The translations under genes were made by a program, and so were the position numbers. Under the pieces are notes generated by a model. That model made no database searches and had not been told where the DNA came from. It saw nothing but the letters and a program-made list of their open reading frames with translations. From assembly GCA_022539475.1 (NCBI GenBank), contig VCMS01000130.1, forward strand, positions 82,121-146,120: DNA of 64,000 nt, read 5' to 3'. The DNA is from Gracilaria domingensis. Its lineage: Eukaryota > Rhodophyta > Florideophyceae > Gracilariales > Gracilariaceae. Of this stretch, positions 53,361 through 64,000 are shown in pieces. The first letter of the stretch is position 1. Each line of letters begins with the position of its first letter.

Positions 53361-54168
53361 AGCTCCTCAAAGGCGTTAGCGAGTAAATACTAATGTTCAC
53401 AGTATATGCCCAGAAAATATTCTGTGAAGTATAACATGTTGTCCCTAACGGTACATGTAATATAGTCGGGTCAGATATGTGGTATGATAGATCCGATCGG
53501 TATGGCATGTAAAAAAGGGATGCTTCAGAGGCTGGCAGGACATGAGAAGTGTCACACGTGCCCCAGGATGGCACGCCATGCGGACTTGTACGATAGGAAC
53601 TACACGTAGCATAGTTGTAGATAGATAGCACCTGCTCCACCTCTGGATATTTTCGCCACGTGAACAGGGTGTCGATTCGGACTGTACGCGGTGAGTTGCA
53701 GCGTCGAGGTGCTACTTATGCACCTCCGCTCCTCCGGTACACCCAACTAGTAAAGGGTAAGCACCACCGTCTGTGTTCTGCAAAGTGGAATATAGTCTGT
53801 TCGCTTTGGAAACTAAGCTAGTTTTGGGGCTATTTGGGGCGCGCGAGCGGGTAGCAGAGGCTGGCACTCAAAAAATTAAGAAATTTTGGAATATTAAATT
53901 CCATTTCGAGCAGTTTAGTTCTTGGGTCCCCTAGTTTTTGTAGAGGTTCTACTTCGCCGCACCACCCCATTCACTCTTTTCCGCGACCCTCTCCCAAAAC
54001 TGCACTCGTGCTAGTTTGCCTTTCCATTTTCTCCCATGTTGCAATGCCAATCGCAATTCATCCCACCTCAATCATCCCATCACTTCTTCCCAGTCCACAC
54101 CACCCCCGCTATTTACCCATTTCTCGCCCATCACGCGTTCGCATCCTCTCTCTCCGTCTCCGCAAACG
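53361..54168. other. No gene seen
   Basis: Only short or low-complexity frames. CT-rich sequence from about 53950 to 54400 gives a Ser/Pro/His-rich plus-strand frame (54016-54519) that looks like composition, not a gene. Confidence 0.4.
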
Positions 54169-54396
54169 TCATTTTTTAGAAGTCAGGTAGGCAACCCTTC
54201 CCCTTCTCGTATACCCGTCTCGCCCCAAAACGGCTTCAAATCCCTCCCCATCCTTCTCTCCTCTCGCACTTTGAAATCTGGGCCGCCATTTGCATTGCCA
54301 TGCCCTACTCCGAAATCCAGTCAATACCGGAGCCTCGATTGCATCCTGCAACACCTTTTCCAGCACCTTCCTTTTCTCCTTGCGCTTTTTCTCCAA
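54169..54396 (-). CDS. Short Lys/Arg-rich frame, possible exon
   Basis: 75 codons with protein-like composition: a basic helix (KKRKEKRKVLEKVLQDAIEA) then GFRSRAWQCKWRPRF and GRDGYTRRGRVAYL. It may be an exon of a longer minus-strand gene, but I cannot connect it to others. Low confidence. Confidence 0.25.
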   Translation of the reverse strand: MEKKRKEKRKVLEKVLQDAIEAPVLTGFRSRAWQCKWRPRFQSARGEKDGEGFEAVLGRDGYTRRGRVAYLTSKK

Positions 54397-54836
54397 AAGA
54401 CTCTTCTAGTCCCTAAACCTACCACATATCGCCTTCGTTGTCAAACATGGCCTCTTCTGTGCCACAAATCTTCCGGCACTTGCTATATATTCCCTTCTGT
54501 GTTCGCTGGGCGTAATTGAAATATGGTGCTCTCACTAGATCGAAGAAGTCAATACGATACACTGCAAGCAAAGAGTGCTGAGCTGTTCGAACTTCTAATC
54601 TTGTCGCACGCGCTTTTGTTCACCTACGGTCATCCTCTTGCTCTTATTCTAGTTCTCCTGGGACGCTCTTCCGTGAAACTTCCCATCTTTTACTAGTTTG
54701 TTCTCACTAATTATCCTCCTTATTATCATTAAATAGTGTTTTTAACTACGTTGCCTCGACCTGGAGTACTCTTGACATTTACTACTTCTTTCTTGTATGT
54801 ATTTAAAAAAGTATATCCTTAGTAGCGTCATGCTTT
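54397..54836. other. No gene seen
   Basis: AT-rich in the right half, with stretches resembling untranslated sequence. Confidence 0.4.
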
Positions 54837-55073
54837 TTAACAGTAGCCATAATGTTGTCCCAAGCTCTCGCTCACCGGCTTGCGCGGAGAGCACAGAAAG
54901 AATGCATTCAGCAACGGCGCGTTCTTGCTCAGAAAGTGTTTGAGCAATTCCGAGAGTAGCTTTGGCGTGGAACTCAGCAGCATGTCAAACACAACATTTA
55001 CTGAGAAAGCCTCTTGCGAGAAAAGCTGCACAAGCGCGCTTGAGAGTGCGCGCCCCGCCTGCATCGGCGCCAT
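54837..55073 (-). CDS. Short Leu-rich frame, possible terminal exon
   Basis: About 78 codons ending at TAG or similar at 54837, with an amphipathic Leu-rich stretch (LLSSTPKLLSELLKHFLSKN). No ATG-supported start further up and no family recognised. An overlapping plus-strand frame (54880-55260) is equally possible. Confidence 0.25.
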   Translation of the reverse strand: MAPMQAGRALSSALVQLFSQEAFSVNVVFDMLLSSTPKLLSELLKHFLSKNAPLLNAFFLCSPRKPVSESLGQHYGYC

Positions 55074-55440
55074 CTGCCCGCATCGCGTGCCGCCTAACTC
55101 GGCGAAAAGACTGCGCAGAAGCGCACACGGTATGGATTACATGCTATGGAAGACTCAACGAAGACGCCGCCGCGAAGTGGGACGTGACGTCTGTATTTGC
55201 GCAGGCATATACAGCAGTAGCGGCCCCAGCATTTCTAGCATTGGAAGAATGATTCCTTGACTGCATTCAAACAACGAATACTATGAACAGCACATCATTA
55301 AAATGGTCTTCTCCATTTGAATAACGCTCTTTCAGAACCATTGGAATGGTCCATACTGAACAAGGGATGAGCGCTACAATACAATCGACTGGATTCCTTA
55401 CATTGAATAGTGTGGCCCGCAAACTATTTGAGTGCATTCT

Positions 55441-55797
55441 TCATCTGAATGATATATCCTTATAATGCAAAATCATTTCAATGCCTCGAATGCCCATACT
55501 AATAATACCGCCGTCGCGCGTCATCAGAATAACCACAATTCGCGGGGCGCGGCGCACACGGCACGGCGGTGGGGCGCTCACCTTTAAGCTGCGTGCGCTG
55601 CTCCGTGGAGGGATTGAACGGAGCGCACGAGCGCATACTTGCTTCAATTCAGTGCCGTGCACTACATAGGGGCCACCCCGTAAGGCAGCACGTCTCGCCT
55701 TCGCTACAGATACGGGCCGCCTCAACGGCGCACCGCGTCCGGCGCGACCACTGCCGGCTTGTGGCTGCGGTGATGGCAGTGCTATCAACGCAGCCAC
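55441..55797 (-). CDS. GC-rich 118-codon frame, unknown
   Basis: The frame spans a local GC-rich island. The end reads RIVVILMTRDGGIISMGIRGIEMI, with a faint resemblance to an Sm motif, but the first Sm motif is not visible, so I do not assign it. Its beginning lies in one arm of the inverted repeat at 55755-55803. Confidence 0.25.
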   Translation of the reverse strand: MAALIALPSPQPQAGSGRAGRGAPLRRPVSVAKARRAALRGGPYVVHGTELKQVCARALRSIPPRSSARSLKVSAPPPCRVRRAPRIVVILMTRDGGIISMGIRGIEMILHYKDISFR

Positions 55798-55803
55798 AAG
55801 CCG
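55755..55803. repeat. Perfect 15-bp inverted repeat, 19-nt loop
   Basis: CGGCTTGTGGCTGCG (55755-55769) and its exact complement (55789-55803). A strong hairpin in a GC-rich island surrounded by AT-rich sequence. Confidence 0.85.
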
Positions 55804-56154
55804 CTGCCAAAAAAATGGTTTCTATTTGAATGCTTTGAATGGTTTGACTGATAATCCAATATGTTTATTCAAATGGTTTCGCAAGTATGAATGGTGAAGC
55901 ACCATTTCCATTGGAATGCATCCACTGCTTTGACCGTCGTAAGCATTTTTTTATTTTAAACGCATTTGAATATACTGTAAGATGTACTACGAATGGCAAA
56001 ACATTCGAATTGCAGTTGGTCAACCATTCTTCCAATCCTAGCAAATGCTGGCATTTGGACCGCATACCGCGGAGGCATCTCGCCACGCCTCCTCTGGCTG
56101 ACTATTGGCGGTGATCGCCGCTGCCGACTCAGGTGCTGATCTCCGCAGTCCTTC

Positions 56155-59100
56155 ATGATCTGCCGACGCCGCGCCGCTCTTGCTCGCCGCGTCGGCAATG
56201 TCAGTCAGAACAAAGCCAAGCGTCAGAAGCGCATCAAGTGGACCCCGCAGGAAGTCGAGGCGCTTCGCTGTGGCGTGCAGAAATTTGGTGAGGGCCGCTG
56301 GGCCGTCATACTGCGAGAGAATGCCAACCTTTTCAACCCGGTACGAATCAGCGTAGACCTCAAGGATAAATGGCGCAATCTGTCCAAATCACACAAGACT
56401 TCAGACAAGCCGGACAACCGTGTTCCTTCTTCGCCTGCATTGCATTCTACTCCGACGCCTTCCACTCCTTTAGCCTCACCTCCGCGCGTCCGTTCACAAC
56501 CACCTCATCCAATCGCCTTGCGTAATACCCCTCGTGTTTCTGAGAAACTCGCTTTTCCCAGTTTGCCGGCCCTTCATGTTCACCGCCCTCAGGTGCACAG
56601 GTCTCTGTTGAATCCGTAGCGAGTTACCCCTGAGCTTGTGTCCCCAATGGGTGACGTAAGGAGGAACCATAGCCTTCCACAAACTCACCCTTTCGACAAT
56701 CTCCCAGTGTTTGGCTATCACCAGATGCTTCGATCTAGGCCTGTTCAAGAGCCGAGCGAAGCTATCCGCGGTTCAAACCTGTCCGGCTTTTATTTGCACC
56801 CGTCTCCCGCAATGACCAAGCACACCCCTTCGGAATCAAGACCTATGTCTATGCCACTTCGGTTGGAACATAGATCTTTGGTCACTCCTAGCAATGCTTC
56901 GTTGCTTGTTGGCAATGGTGCTGCACCACAAGACACCGCGTTTGCCAGATCTCTCGAAGAAAGGACTTTACCTCATGTCCACCACACCCTAGGCCCTCGA
57001 GCGGATCATCGGGCTTCAGAAGTCATGCATCATGGAAGCGCGGTACATCCTGTACCAATGTCAAGCCCGCAGCATTTCGATACCGTTTCTCAGGCATACT
57101 CATCCTCCGCACTGCATATATCTCGCGAACCACCGGTTACAACGGCAGGAGGTCATCGCTCCTACGCTATGCATCGTGAAGAAAGACCACCGCCAGTAAG
57201 GATTCTTGGAGCGCCGATTCATCCGGCACATGCGTACCGTCATCAGCCTGTGGCACAACATGTTGTCACCGATTCCAACCATTTTCGTTCTCTCCATGGC
57301 TTGAAGGAGCGCAGTGTCAGTGAACCTACAAATGAGGTGTATCCTGTTCCAAATGAGGAAAGCGCTGCACAGGATATGAATTCTCGCTACTCTCGCTTTG
57401 TCTCAAGGGAAAGCGGTTCAGAGAGCCAGCGAGAAGTTCATGTCCCGAGGCCTAATCGTCATTCACTGGAAGAGGTGGTTCGAAACCACAGAGGTAACGC
57501 CAATCATCCACAGCAGTCCGAACAACGCAATTTGCGAGAGAATGAATTAGGCTCTCGCGGGAACCCGCGAAATGGTATGGGTCAATCTCTTGATGACGAA
57601 ATGAATCTGCGGTCGTCAAACTCAGAAAACCGTTTTACCCATCACCAGACTGAGGATGACCAGGATCATTATTTGCGCGCACCTGGACATGATGGGCAAT
57701 TTAGTTCAAGACAGGGCGATAGTGATGTGCATCAGCGCACCAGTTCTCCTCCGCATAGCCGTTTTAGCCAGGAAGAAGAAGAAGATGCAGAAGTAGAGGA
57801 TATGAATCGCAACAGTGTGGAACACAGTCACATTGGCATGGGAGATCAACAATCGGCCCTTGTTCACACAGGGGAGTGCATCCATAATGAAGACTCAATG
57901 CACCAAGTAGAAGTGCCTCGTGAGGTGTTGGACAATGATGGAGATGACGCGGATGACGAACATATCAGTCATCCCCACACTGACCCCAACCCGTCAAATT
58001 TGTATCATGGAAATGATGTTGACGATGATCAGTTGGCTTCACATCATCCTTTCGGCCTGGTCAATCCCGATGTTGGTCATTCGGACGATGGCGAATCACG
58101 TGACGATAGTCATACGTTGGCACTTTCAGAGCCTCAGCAGGGAATTGAGTTGCAAGTTCGACTGGAGGAAGAATCACAGGATTGTTACGCGCCGGAGCGC
58201 CCCCGATCACCCTCAACGGATCAGGAACATCAGCATCAAGGACAGCATTTCGGTACCTTTTCTACGCGCGATGAAAAGATTAAGAGCGGTCAGCTTGGCG
58301 ATATTATAGAAAGCGAGAGCGGGGGACATTTACTGGGTGCGAGTAGAGACCGTGGGGCACCTAGTGGTATGCAACGCACGAAGGAAGAGAATCAACATAC
58401 CACCAATTTGAAAAGGTCAGTAGAAAACTTCACTGAGCATCAGAGTCCTGAAAATAGCACAGGGCATGGTGCGGTTTATGGCGGTCGTGACGATGACAGT
58501 GGACACCCGGAACGCCGGGTGCTTACTGGTCTATATTAGAAAGATTCTGATGTTCAACAGCTTGACTCAAATAGTCGTGTGCGAAGTATTGTAGGAGAGA
58601 TTAACGAAATGTCTGCAGGCGGTATGCACTCAAATGAAAGCGAGATTACGCGAAAGGGCGATTTCGAAGAGGAGAACGACGAGAACGGAAGCGAAGCGCA
58701 TCAAGGAAAGGCTACTCGGGGAATGCTCGAAACTGGAACTATTGTGAATGGCAGGGACGGGGTGAGAAGAGGTTCACCGATATTACAACCCTCCAGTGCT
58801 GTTTCGAGAGCACACAGTGGCAACGAGGAGGATCCCACGTTGGACATGCCCAATCGGGCATCATTTGAAGGGCAAAACGATCCAGTGAACACGTCCAGCA
58901 GTGACAGCTCAATAGAGATGATCCCTCTTGTACATTCAGCGAATAGCTTTAAGGTGATGAGAATCAAATCATCCACACAGAGACAGGAGAAAATGGTCAT
59001 CGAGAGTCAAGGCGCTACTGAATGCAAGTTACAAGCTTCCATGAGAAATGGCCATAGTGTTCCGATTGGATGCGATAAAGGAGTAATGCGGAATAGGAAG

Positions 59101-59301
59101 GCAGAAATTCATCAGGAGAGTTATGAAGATAACTCGACCACAGGAGGAGGAGGGCGACATCGCGTTGAGGCAGTTGCAAGTTTGGCAAATCTTCTAAACC
59201 CGACGTCGTTTGACAGCGGTCCTCGAAGAAGTGCTTACAATCGAAGACAGGAAGGAGAAGGAGAAGAAGGGGGAAAAGAAGCACATGTCCGGGGAAAATG
59301 A
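56155..59301 (+). CDS. Telobox Myb protein, long frame with two in-frame TAG codons
   Basis: The N-terminus has a single Myb/SANT domain of the telobox class: KWTPQEVEALRCGVQKFGEG then WAVILRENANLF and the signature VDLKDKWRNL (residues about 25-80). Such domains bind double-stranded telomeric repeats or promoter telo boxes. The same frame continues for about 1049 codons to TGA at 59299-59301, crossed only by TAG at 56617-56619 and TAG at 58537-58539. The rest is disordered, rich in His, Asp, Glu, Ser and Arg. Each TAG ends in AG, so short in-frame introns ending there, readthrough, or decay are all possible. The start at 56155 is uncertain; more exons may lie upstream. A frame change near 59230 may lead into further coding sequence. 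Confidence 0.75.
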
Positions 59302-60613
59302 AGTGCCTGCTGATGGCGTTGAACTCGATCCCATATGTGTTCTTTCGAATCTTGGCAAAGGATTACCGGTAGCATGGAAGTCGATTGTATCCAACTGCAC
59401 TGGAGCTTCGCAGCCGCCAGTATGAGTTCTTTTGGTACAATGGAAGTACACAGTCGATCTGGGAATTGCACACTGTTGCGGCGTACGACTGCTTGTGAGT
59501 TGCCGTTTTATAGCTCACGAATGAGTGGGACAACGTTGACCTATCGCTGATTTCGCAGGTACCTGCATCAAGATTGCAACAACAGTATGTGCTACCGGGG
59601 GGTATTGCAGAATCTGGGAACAACGGAGAGCTTGATTCCAACCTGGAATCAATTCACCGACTTGACCGCTATGTTTCCTATGATGTGAGAGATGTAGTAT
59701 TCGAGATTGGAAGGTATTCAGGGCCACGACTTGAGGGGATGAAGAGTATTGTCGCGACCGAAAGTTCTAATTGTGTCACGAGATGTTCTTTCTGTCTAAA
59801 CTCGTTCTGGGGTCTGAGCGTGCCGGGTTCTGAATGGATTGCGCTTCTCTGGAAGGAGCATTGCGATCATATGATGACCACCGGATAGCTCTGATTTGGC
59901 GCGGTGCGACTGGGTGGCATTCTACGCTTCTATGATCCGTCAGAAGTTTGCATGTGAGAACAGGAGTACTACATCGAGGCTTCACTTACTGGCGCTGCAT
60001 ATGAATCTTGACATATAAGGCATAACTGCGAAGTGGTGAAACCTCCATTGCTGAAACCCTTTGCGAAATCCCTTCCGAACCAGTAATAGTTGAAGCTTTT
60101 CAAGCATAAGAGAATAGCTGCGGTCAGGTGCAGCGGTCGATAATCTGTGTCAGGTTCGTGGAGGTCAATAATGAAATCGCTCTGATGCACAGGCTTTTAT
60201 GGCGGTCCGTTGTGGGGGTCAGATGATGAGCATACACCCGAAGGCTTGAAGACTGGGAGTACGACAAGTGCGCTTGGGTAGGGGGCATTTGTTCGCAATC
60301 CTGAACGTGTTCGGACAGACAACAGACTTAGGGAAGCAAAGAACTGTGAACGCGTATATGGGACGGTGTATAAGGATAGGATTTGTATAGCTGACTATTG
60401 TATATTGTAAGGATAGATGTGTGCAGGGGATTGCACACCAGCGATTTGCGTTTGTGGCGTTTCGGAGCCGAGGTTTCAAAGACTTGTGTGAATATTTTCG
60501 TGGATAGTAAACTTGGATGTTTATGATAGAACTTGTGAATGGAAGATGCATAACAGGTATTGATACAGCGAGATAGAGTGAGAGTAGGCAGGGAGCTGAC
60601 TGGCGCGATGGAT
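59302..60613. other. Possible further exons on the plus strand, otherwise no gene
   Basis: About 59373-59494 reads as a plausible exon (contains YPTALELRSRQYEFFWYNGS and IWELHTVAAYDC) followed by GTGAGT at 59495 and TTTCGCAG ending at 59558, a good 64-bp intron. The next exon would end at about 59680. A competing frame, 59574-59888, is also protein-like. From 59900 to 60613 I see only short frames. Confidence 0.35.
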
Positions 60614-60844
60614 TCACTCTGTTGCTGACGATGAGCGGTCTTCCAGCTCGAAAAGTTCGAGACGTCTCATTATATTGGCGAAGTCATTAATATCAATGTG
60701 CTCCTTGCTCCGCAGAGCGGGGGGGTGTATGAAGGGTACTTCATACATGGGTGAACCCTTACCCCGCATAGTTTGCGTCAGCCATGCCGTCGACCGCGAG
60801 TTGAAGACCAAGAGACTGGCATAAAGCTCTGCAGTTCGCAACAA
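60614..60844 (-). CDS. Possible terminal exon, unknown protein
   Basis: About 76 codons of ordered-looking sequence (LYASLLVFNSRSTAWLTQTM, PMYEVPFIHPPALRSKEHID, NDFANIMRRLELFELED) ending in TGA; no ATG at the upstream end. A second minus-strand frame at 60891-61127 (GHLRCKWICNTCSGWVKQYG) could be an upstream exon. No family recognised. Confidence 0.35.
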   Translation of the reverse strand: MLRTAELYASLLVFNSRSTAWLTQTMRGKGSPMYEVPFIHPPALRSKEHIDINDFANIMRRLELFELEDRSSSATE

Positions 60845-61149
60845 CGCCGCATTTAGTCACGGCAGACATTCGCCTGCAGTCTATCTTCTTTCAAAGATCT
60901 ACAGTCAAGGAAATCCTGAATGTTGCCGATACGGGTGAATAGTTCACCTGAATGGTCAAAAGATGTTGAAGACTTACACGCCTAATCTGGATTTGCAACG
61001 GTTCTTTCCGTTTTTGGAAAAGAAGACGGCCGTACTGCTTCACCCATCCAGAGCACGTGTTGCAGATCCACTTGCATCGAAGATGGCCGGACAGGTTGTT
61101 GCAGAAGGACATCGTCAGACATGTCATAATGTCATTCTGTCGTACTGGC

Positions 61150-61600
61150 AGCGGGCGAGGACAAGTTGTGTTACGGTCGCTACCTTAACACAACTTGACT
61201 ACCCTGCCCGCGGGCACGTTACGTTTTGGCTGGCGTTGCCTGCGTTGCGTGTTTTGGGAGGTCTGTTGACGCTACCAGAACGAGGCAAAAACGTGCCCGC
61301 GGCGGGGGGTCCGGTTGTGTTAAGGTAGCTACCCTAACACGACCGACCCCCCCGCCCGCGGGCATAAAATCGCACATTTTTCAAAAAATCGGCCGAAATG
61401 TGCCCGCGGGTGGGGGGTCCGGTCGTGTTAGGGTAGCTACCCTAACACAACCTGACCCCCCCGTCCGCGGCATAAAAAAGCACATTTTTAAAAAACCGGC
61501 CAAAACGTGGCCGCGGACAGGGGGTCCGGTTGTGTTAGGGTAGCCACCCTAACACAACCGACCCCCCCCCCCGCCCGTGGGCACGTTGTGTCACATTTTG
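61150..61600. repeat. Tandem array of ~107-bp palindromic units
   Basis: Centres at about 61180, 61329, 61437 and 61544 (spacings about 149, 108, 107). Each unit is an inverted repeat around GTAGCTAC, with arms reading outward through CCCTAACAC, a run of C, and CCGCGGGCA. Units are separated by AT-rich spacers such as CACATTTTTCAAAAAA. Arms contain one TTAGGG or CCCTAA each. No gene; short frames here are shadows. Confidence 0.9.
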
Positions 61601-64000
61601 GCACCATGCCGAGACCTCCCAGAACACCTTCTTCGACACTTCCCGCACTCAGTACGATGCCCCCGCCCGCCAACACGTTGCGCCGCTGTCCACGTGGATT
61701 GCGGGAGGCAGAAAGCTGTACGTTCATCAGGGTGTATCTTGAGTATTAGGAGCGCTTCAAAACGCACGACTGGAGAGCCTACGATTGCTCGCATAAGTCT
61801 ACGTTCACTAAAACCCCTCTCCAACAGAAACATTTTGAGGCATGTTGTAGCGTTCCCACACCTCCCGAAACACAATCGGCTGCATTTCTCGCAAATAATT
61901 TGTTGCGAGCTCAGTATAAATCTATCAGAGAAGAATCAACTAATTTTGCATCCAATGATCCTCAACTATTAACACAATACGCGACCTTGGTACAATTTGT
62001 TAGTATTGACAGACTACACTGTTTAAACTGCTGAAAGCGCGAAGAGACGTACCATGGAAGCCCTCAACACCCGCACGCACGAAAGCGTAATGCGCCGGTT
62101 GAAATACAGAGACACAGAGTGACGCAGTATGTAGCTACGTAAATACTGGCCACCATTTTTCCGTGAAGATACAAATTCTATCGATCATCGGTTTTGATGA
62201 TGAAGTAAGTATTACCTAATAGCATGAGCGCTCTCGCTCTGGCGTTCAATGTATATATCTGAATTTAATTCGTTCGTTTGACGGTCTGGCAAACAACGAT
62301 GGAGCCGGCAACGACCATAGAATACCGTATTATAGGGTAAGAGAGCTCTCTACGGAATACTATAAATAACTATATGGATTCTGATAGGCTAACTACTACA
62401 TGAGTCTCACAGATTAGAGAACGGGGCTGTAGCAGCTCGTATGTGCTACATTCATTCATTACAAAGTGTATGAAACAAGGGGCGACGAGAGTCGTACGGA
62501 AAGCAAAACAGATGGTAGGCATGAAAATCCTTCAGCCCGCGTGCTTGAGCTGTACCACATGACAATAGTTCCAATGTTGAAATCGTATCGCTCTACCTCC
62601 CGTTAACAAGGCCTGTCACCAACAATACACAAGAAGATATTAATCGACGTGTTGTGAGATACCGTAAAATGCTGCCAATGGTGTTCGTTTTTCTTCCGTT
62701 AAGAGCCGTATAAAACTTCAGAGTCCCACTTCCAGAGCTATGAATTGCTGCCCACGACTTTGTCGAGGAGCGTTTAAAGGCTCCAATCTGCCACCGAAGA
62801 GACGAAATAAACTTTTATTACATCATGCCCACGATTCACCTATAATTAGTCAAAGCACGTCCGATACTGAGAGAAAATTGTTCTGATTGGCCCTGTCGTG
62901 CGCTCCCGTCAATTTCAAAGAATTCCTTCATAAAGAAAACCATTCAAGTCTTGTATGCTTGCCTCCATCATTCAAAGCATCTGCCTCGGTGATGTTTCAT
63001 TCATACCTGCCTTTCTTCGCTGGAAAATTCTATATGAAACCTCTGGAAAAAGTTGCAATCATGGACAATTAGCGTTTGTAAAGTTGCGGATTGATACGTA
63101 TCGTTGAATGAACGTACGCGGATGATCTATTCAGATTAGAGTCTCTACTACAGTTCTCGATACTGGATATTAATCAGCTTCAATATGCCGAATGCAATTC
63201 GTAACTTTCGAATAGAGTCTCTGTTTCCAACAGACTGCATAAAAACAACCTCTGATCAATCCTACGTCAAGAGGTTTCGAGAGAGGTTTCGATGAACACA
63301 AATATGAGATATCAATCAAACGCTTGAGATATCCGCCTGAGATATCCTTTCGCACGACGGGACGTCTTTCCGCCTCGTCTTTTTGTGCATTTTAGGATAG
63401 CGTGTGTGCCTTCGATATTTCGTTTGCTTTTGAAAACGTCCGCTTGAATGAGTGCGAAAGGACTGCATAAAATGACGAGCGTTGCATCTTATGACACGCT
63501 TTCCGTTTTGTCCCATGCAAGAATAAACAGAAGTCCTTAGCCTCAGAATATTCCGCACAATAAAACTTCAAGCCAAGGATGCACCACTCGACTTAGTTTG
63601 TCGCCCCGATGAACCTGAACAACTTCTGCGTACATTTAGAATGGCTCCAGACTTACGAGAGATTCTGAAGGATTTGCATCCTGAACTCCCGTAAGAGACT
63701 TCTAGAAACAAAATGGCATTGCGTCTGCTTCAAGCGCGAAAACCTCGATCAGTGTGTAGGAAGTATGCCCTACTGTGAGTCATCACGATCACTTACGGCC
63801 GAAGCTCGGTCGAAAGTTTGGAAATATGAGTGAAAAAGGATAGCGTAACGCATGTTTGCCTTTAGAGTTTGAAGACTATCGGTGTAACCGCAGAAGACCT
63901 ACGAAAGATCACTGTAAACTTATTTCTTGTAATACCACACTATTCTACTATCAAAAGCCCATGACCATTTCCTTAAGTTTGCATCTCTCTTGCGAGAGAC
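61601..64000. other. AT-rich end of window, no gene seen
   Basis: Only short frames without motifs on either strand (for example 62887-63072 and 63316-63558). Nothing else recognised. Confidence 0.5.

Noticed and set aside
55441-55560. Sm/LSm protein
   Set aside because: Only a weak likeness to the second Sm motif; the first motif is absent.
56155-59301. Altered genetic code with TAG read as an amino acid
   Set aside because: Other host genes in the window (RRM, GNAT) end in TAG at the expected place.
61226-61543. Gly/Val/Pro-rich frames in the palindrome array
   Set aside because: Periodic peptides produced by the repeat units, in several frames.
61324-61548. Interstitial telomere array
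   Set aside because: TTAGGG occurs singly within palindromic arms, not as a tandem run.
1-64000. CRISPR arrays, bacterial operons or ribosome-binding sites
   Set aside because: None seen; introns and gene content are eukaryotic.

Overview
This is eukaryotic nuclear DNA: GT-AG introns, a proteasome subunit, a tRNA-splicing endonuclease subunit, a telobox Myb protein, and a large nested cluster of Ty3/gypsy LTR retrotransposons. Small intron-poor genes, GC-rich coding islands and many chromodomain-type gypsy elements suggest an alga. A red alga is my best guess, at low confidence; nothing here proves a taxon.

Left host block (1-13.6 kb): RPN11 (26S proteasome deubiquitinase, minus) is divergent from an unrecognised Ala/Pro-rich nuclear-type protein (plus) across a CpG-rich intergenic region holding a perfect 36-bp CG palindrome. 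Next come an 80-aa three-exon gene, a TSEN15/Sen15-like gene, three copies of a 43-bp tandem repeat, a large protein with two RRM-like folds, a MYND zinc-finger gene broken by an 8-bp tandem duplication, a GNAT acetyltransferase and a GC-rich ORF of unknown function.

Retrotransposon block (13.6-51.1 kb). Family A has ~467-bp LTRs (TGTAGTAT...TACTACA); family B has ~890-bp LTRs (TGTAGAGC...GCTCCACA). Element 1 (A, plus, 15879-28119, duplication TTACC) sits in the leader of an older minus-strand A element (element 4). Element 3 (A, minus, 28228-50589) shares its 3' LTR with element 4, so the two form a tandem LTR-internal-LTR-internal array. Element 2 (B, minus, 29965-42021, duplication CCAAT) sits inside element 3. 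Smaller insertions lie inside these: two 454-bp non-autonomous transposons, a solo LTR of a third family (26833-27690, duplication AGTCA) and a solo B LTR. Elements 1, 2 and 3 all have the same primer-binding site. Elements 1 and 2 carry antisense ORFs between pol and the 3' LTR; element 3 has a sense ORF there instead. All copies are damaged, though element 2 gag and most of element 3 pol are open.

Right block (51.1-64 kb): a ~250-bp direct repeat pair, an LTR-like remnant, and a telobox Myb gene whose reading frame runs ~3.1 kb with two in-frame TAG codons. Then come possible further exons, a tandem array of ~107-bp palindromes, and AT-rich sequence where I see no gene.

Most notable: the antisense genes in two retrotransposon families, the strong excess of the heptamer CCAATGG/CCATTGG in family A elements, the palindrome array, the two TAGs in the telobox gene, and a hairpin with a TCGAAC loop whose stem co-varies between LTR families.
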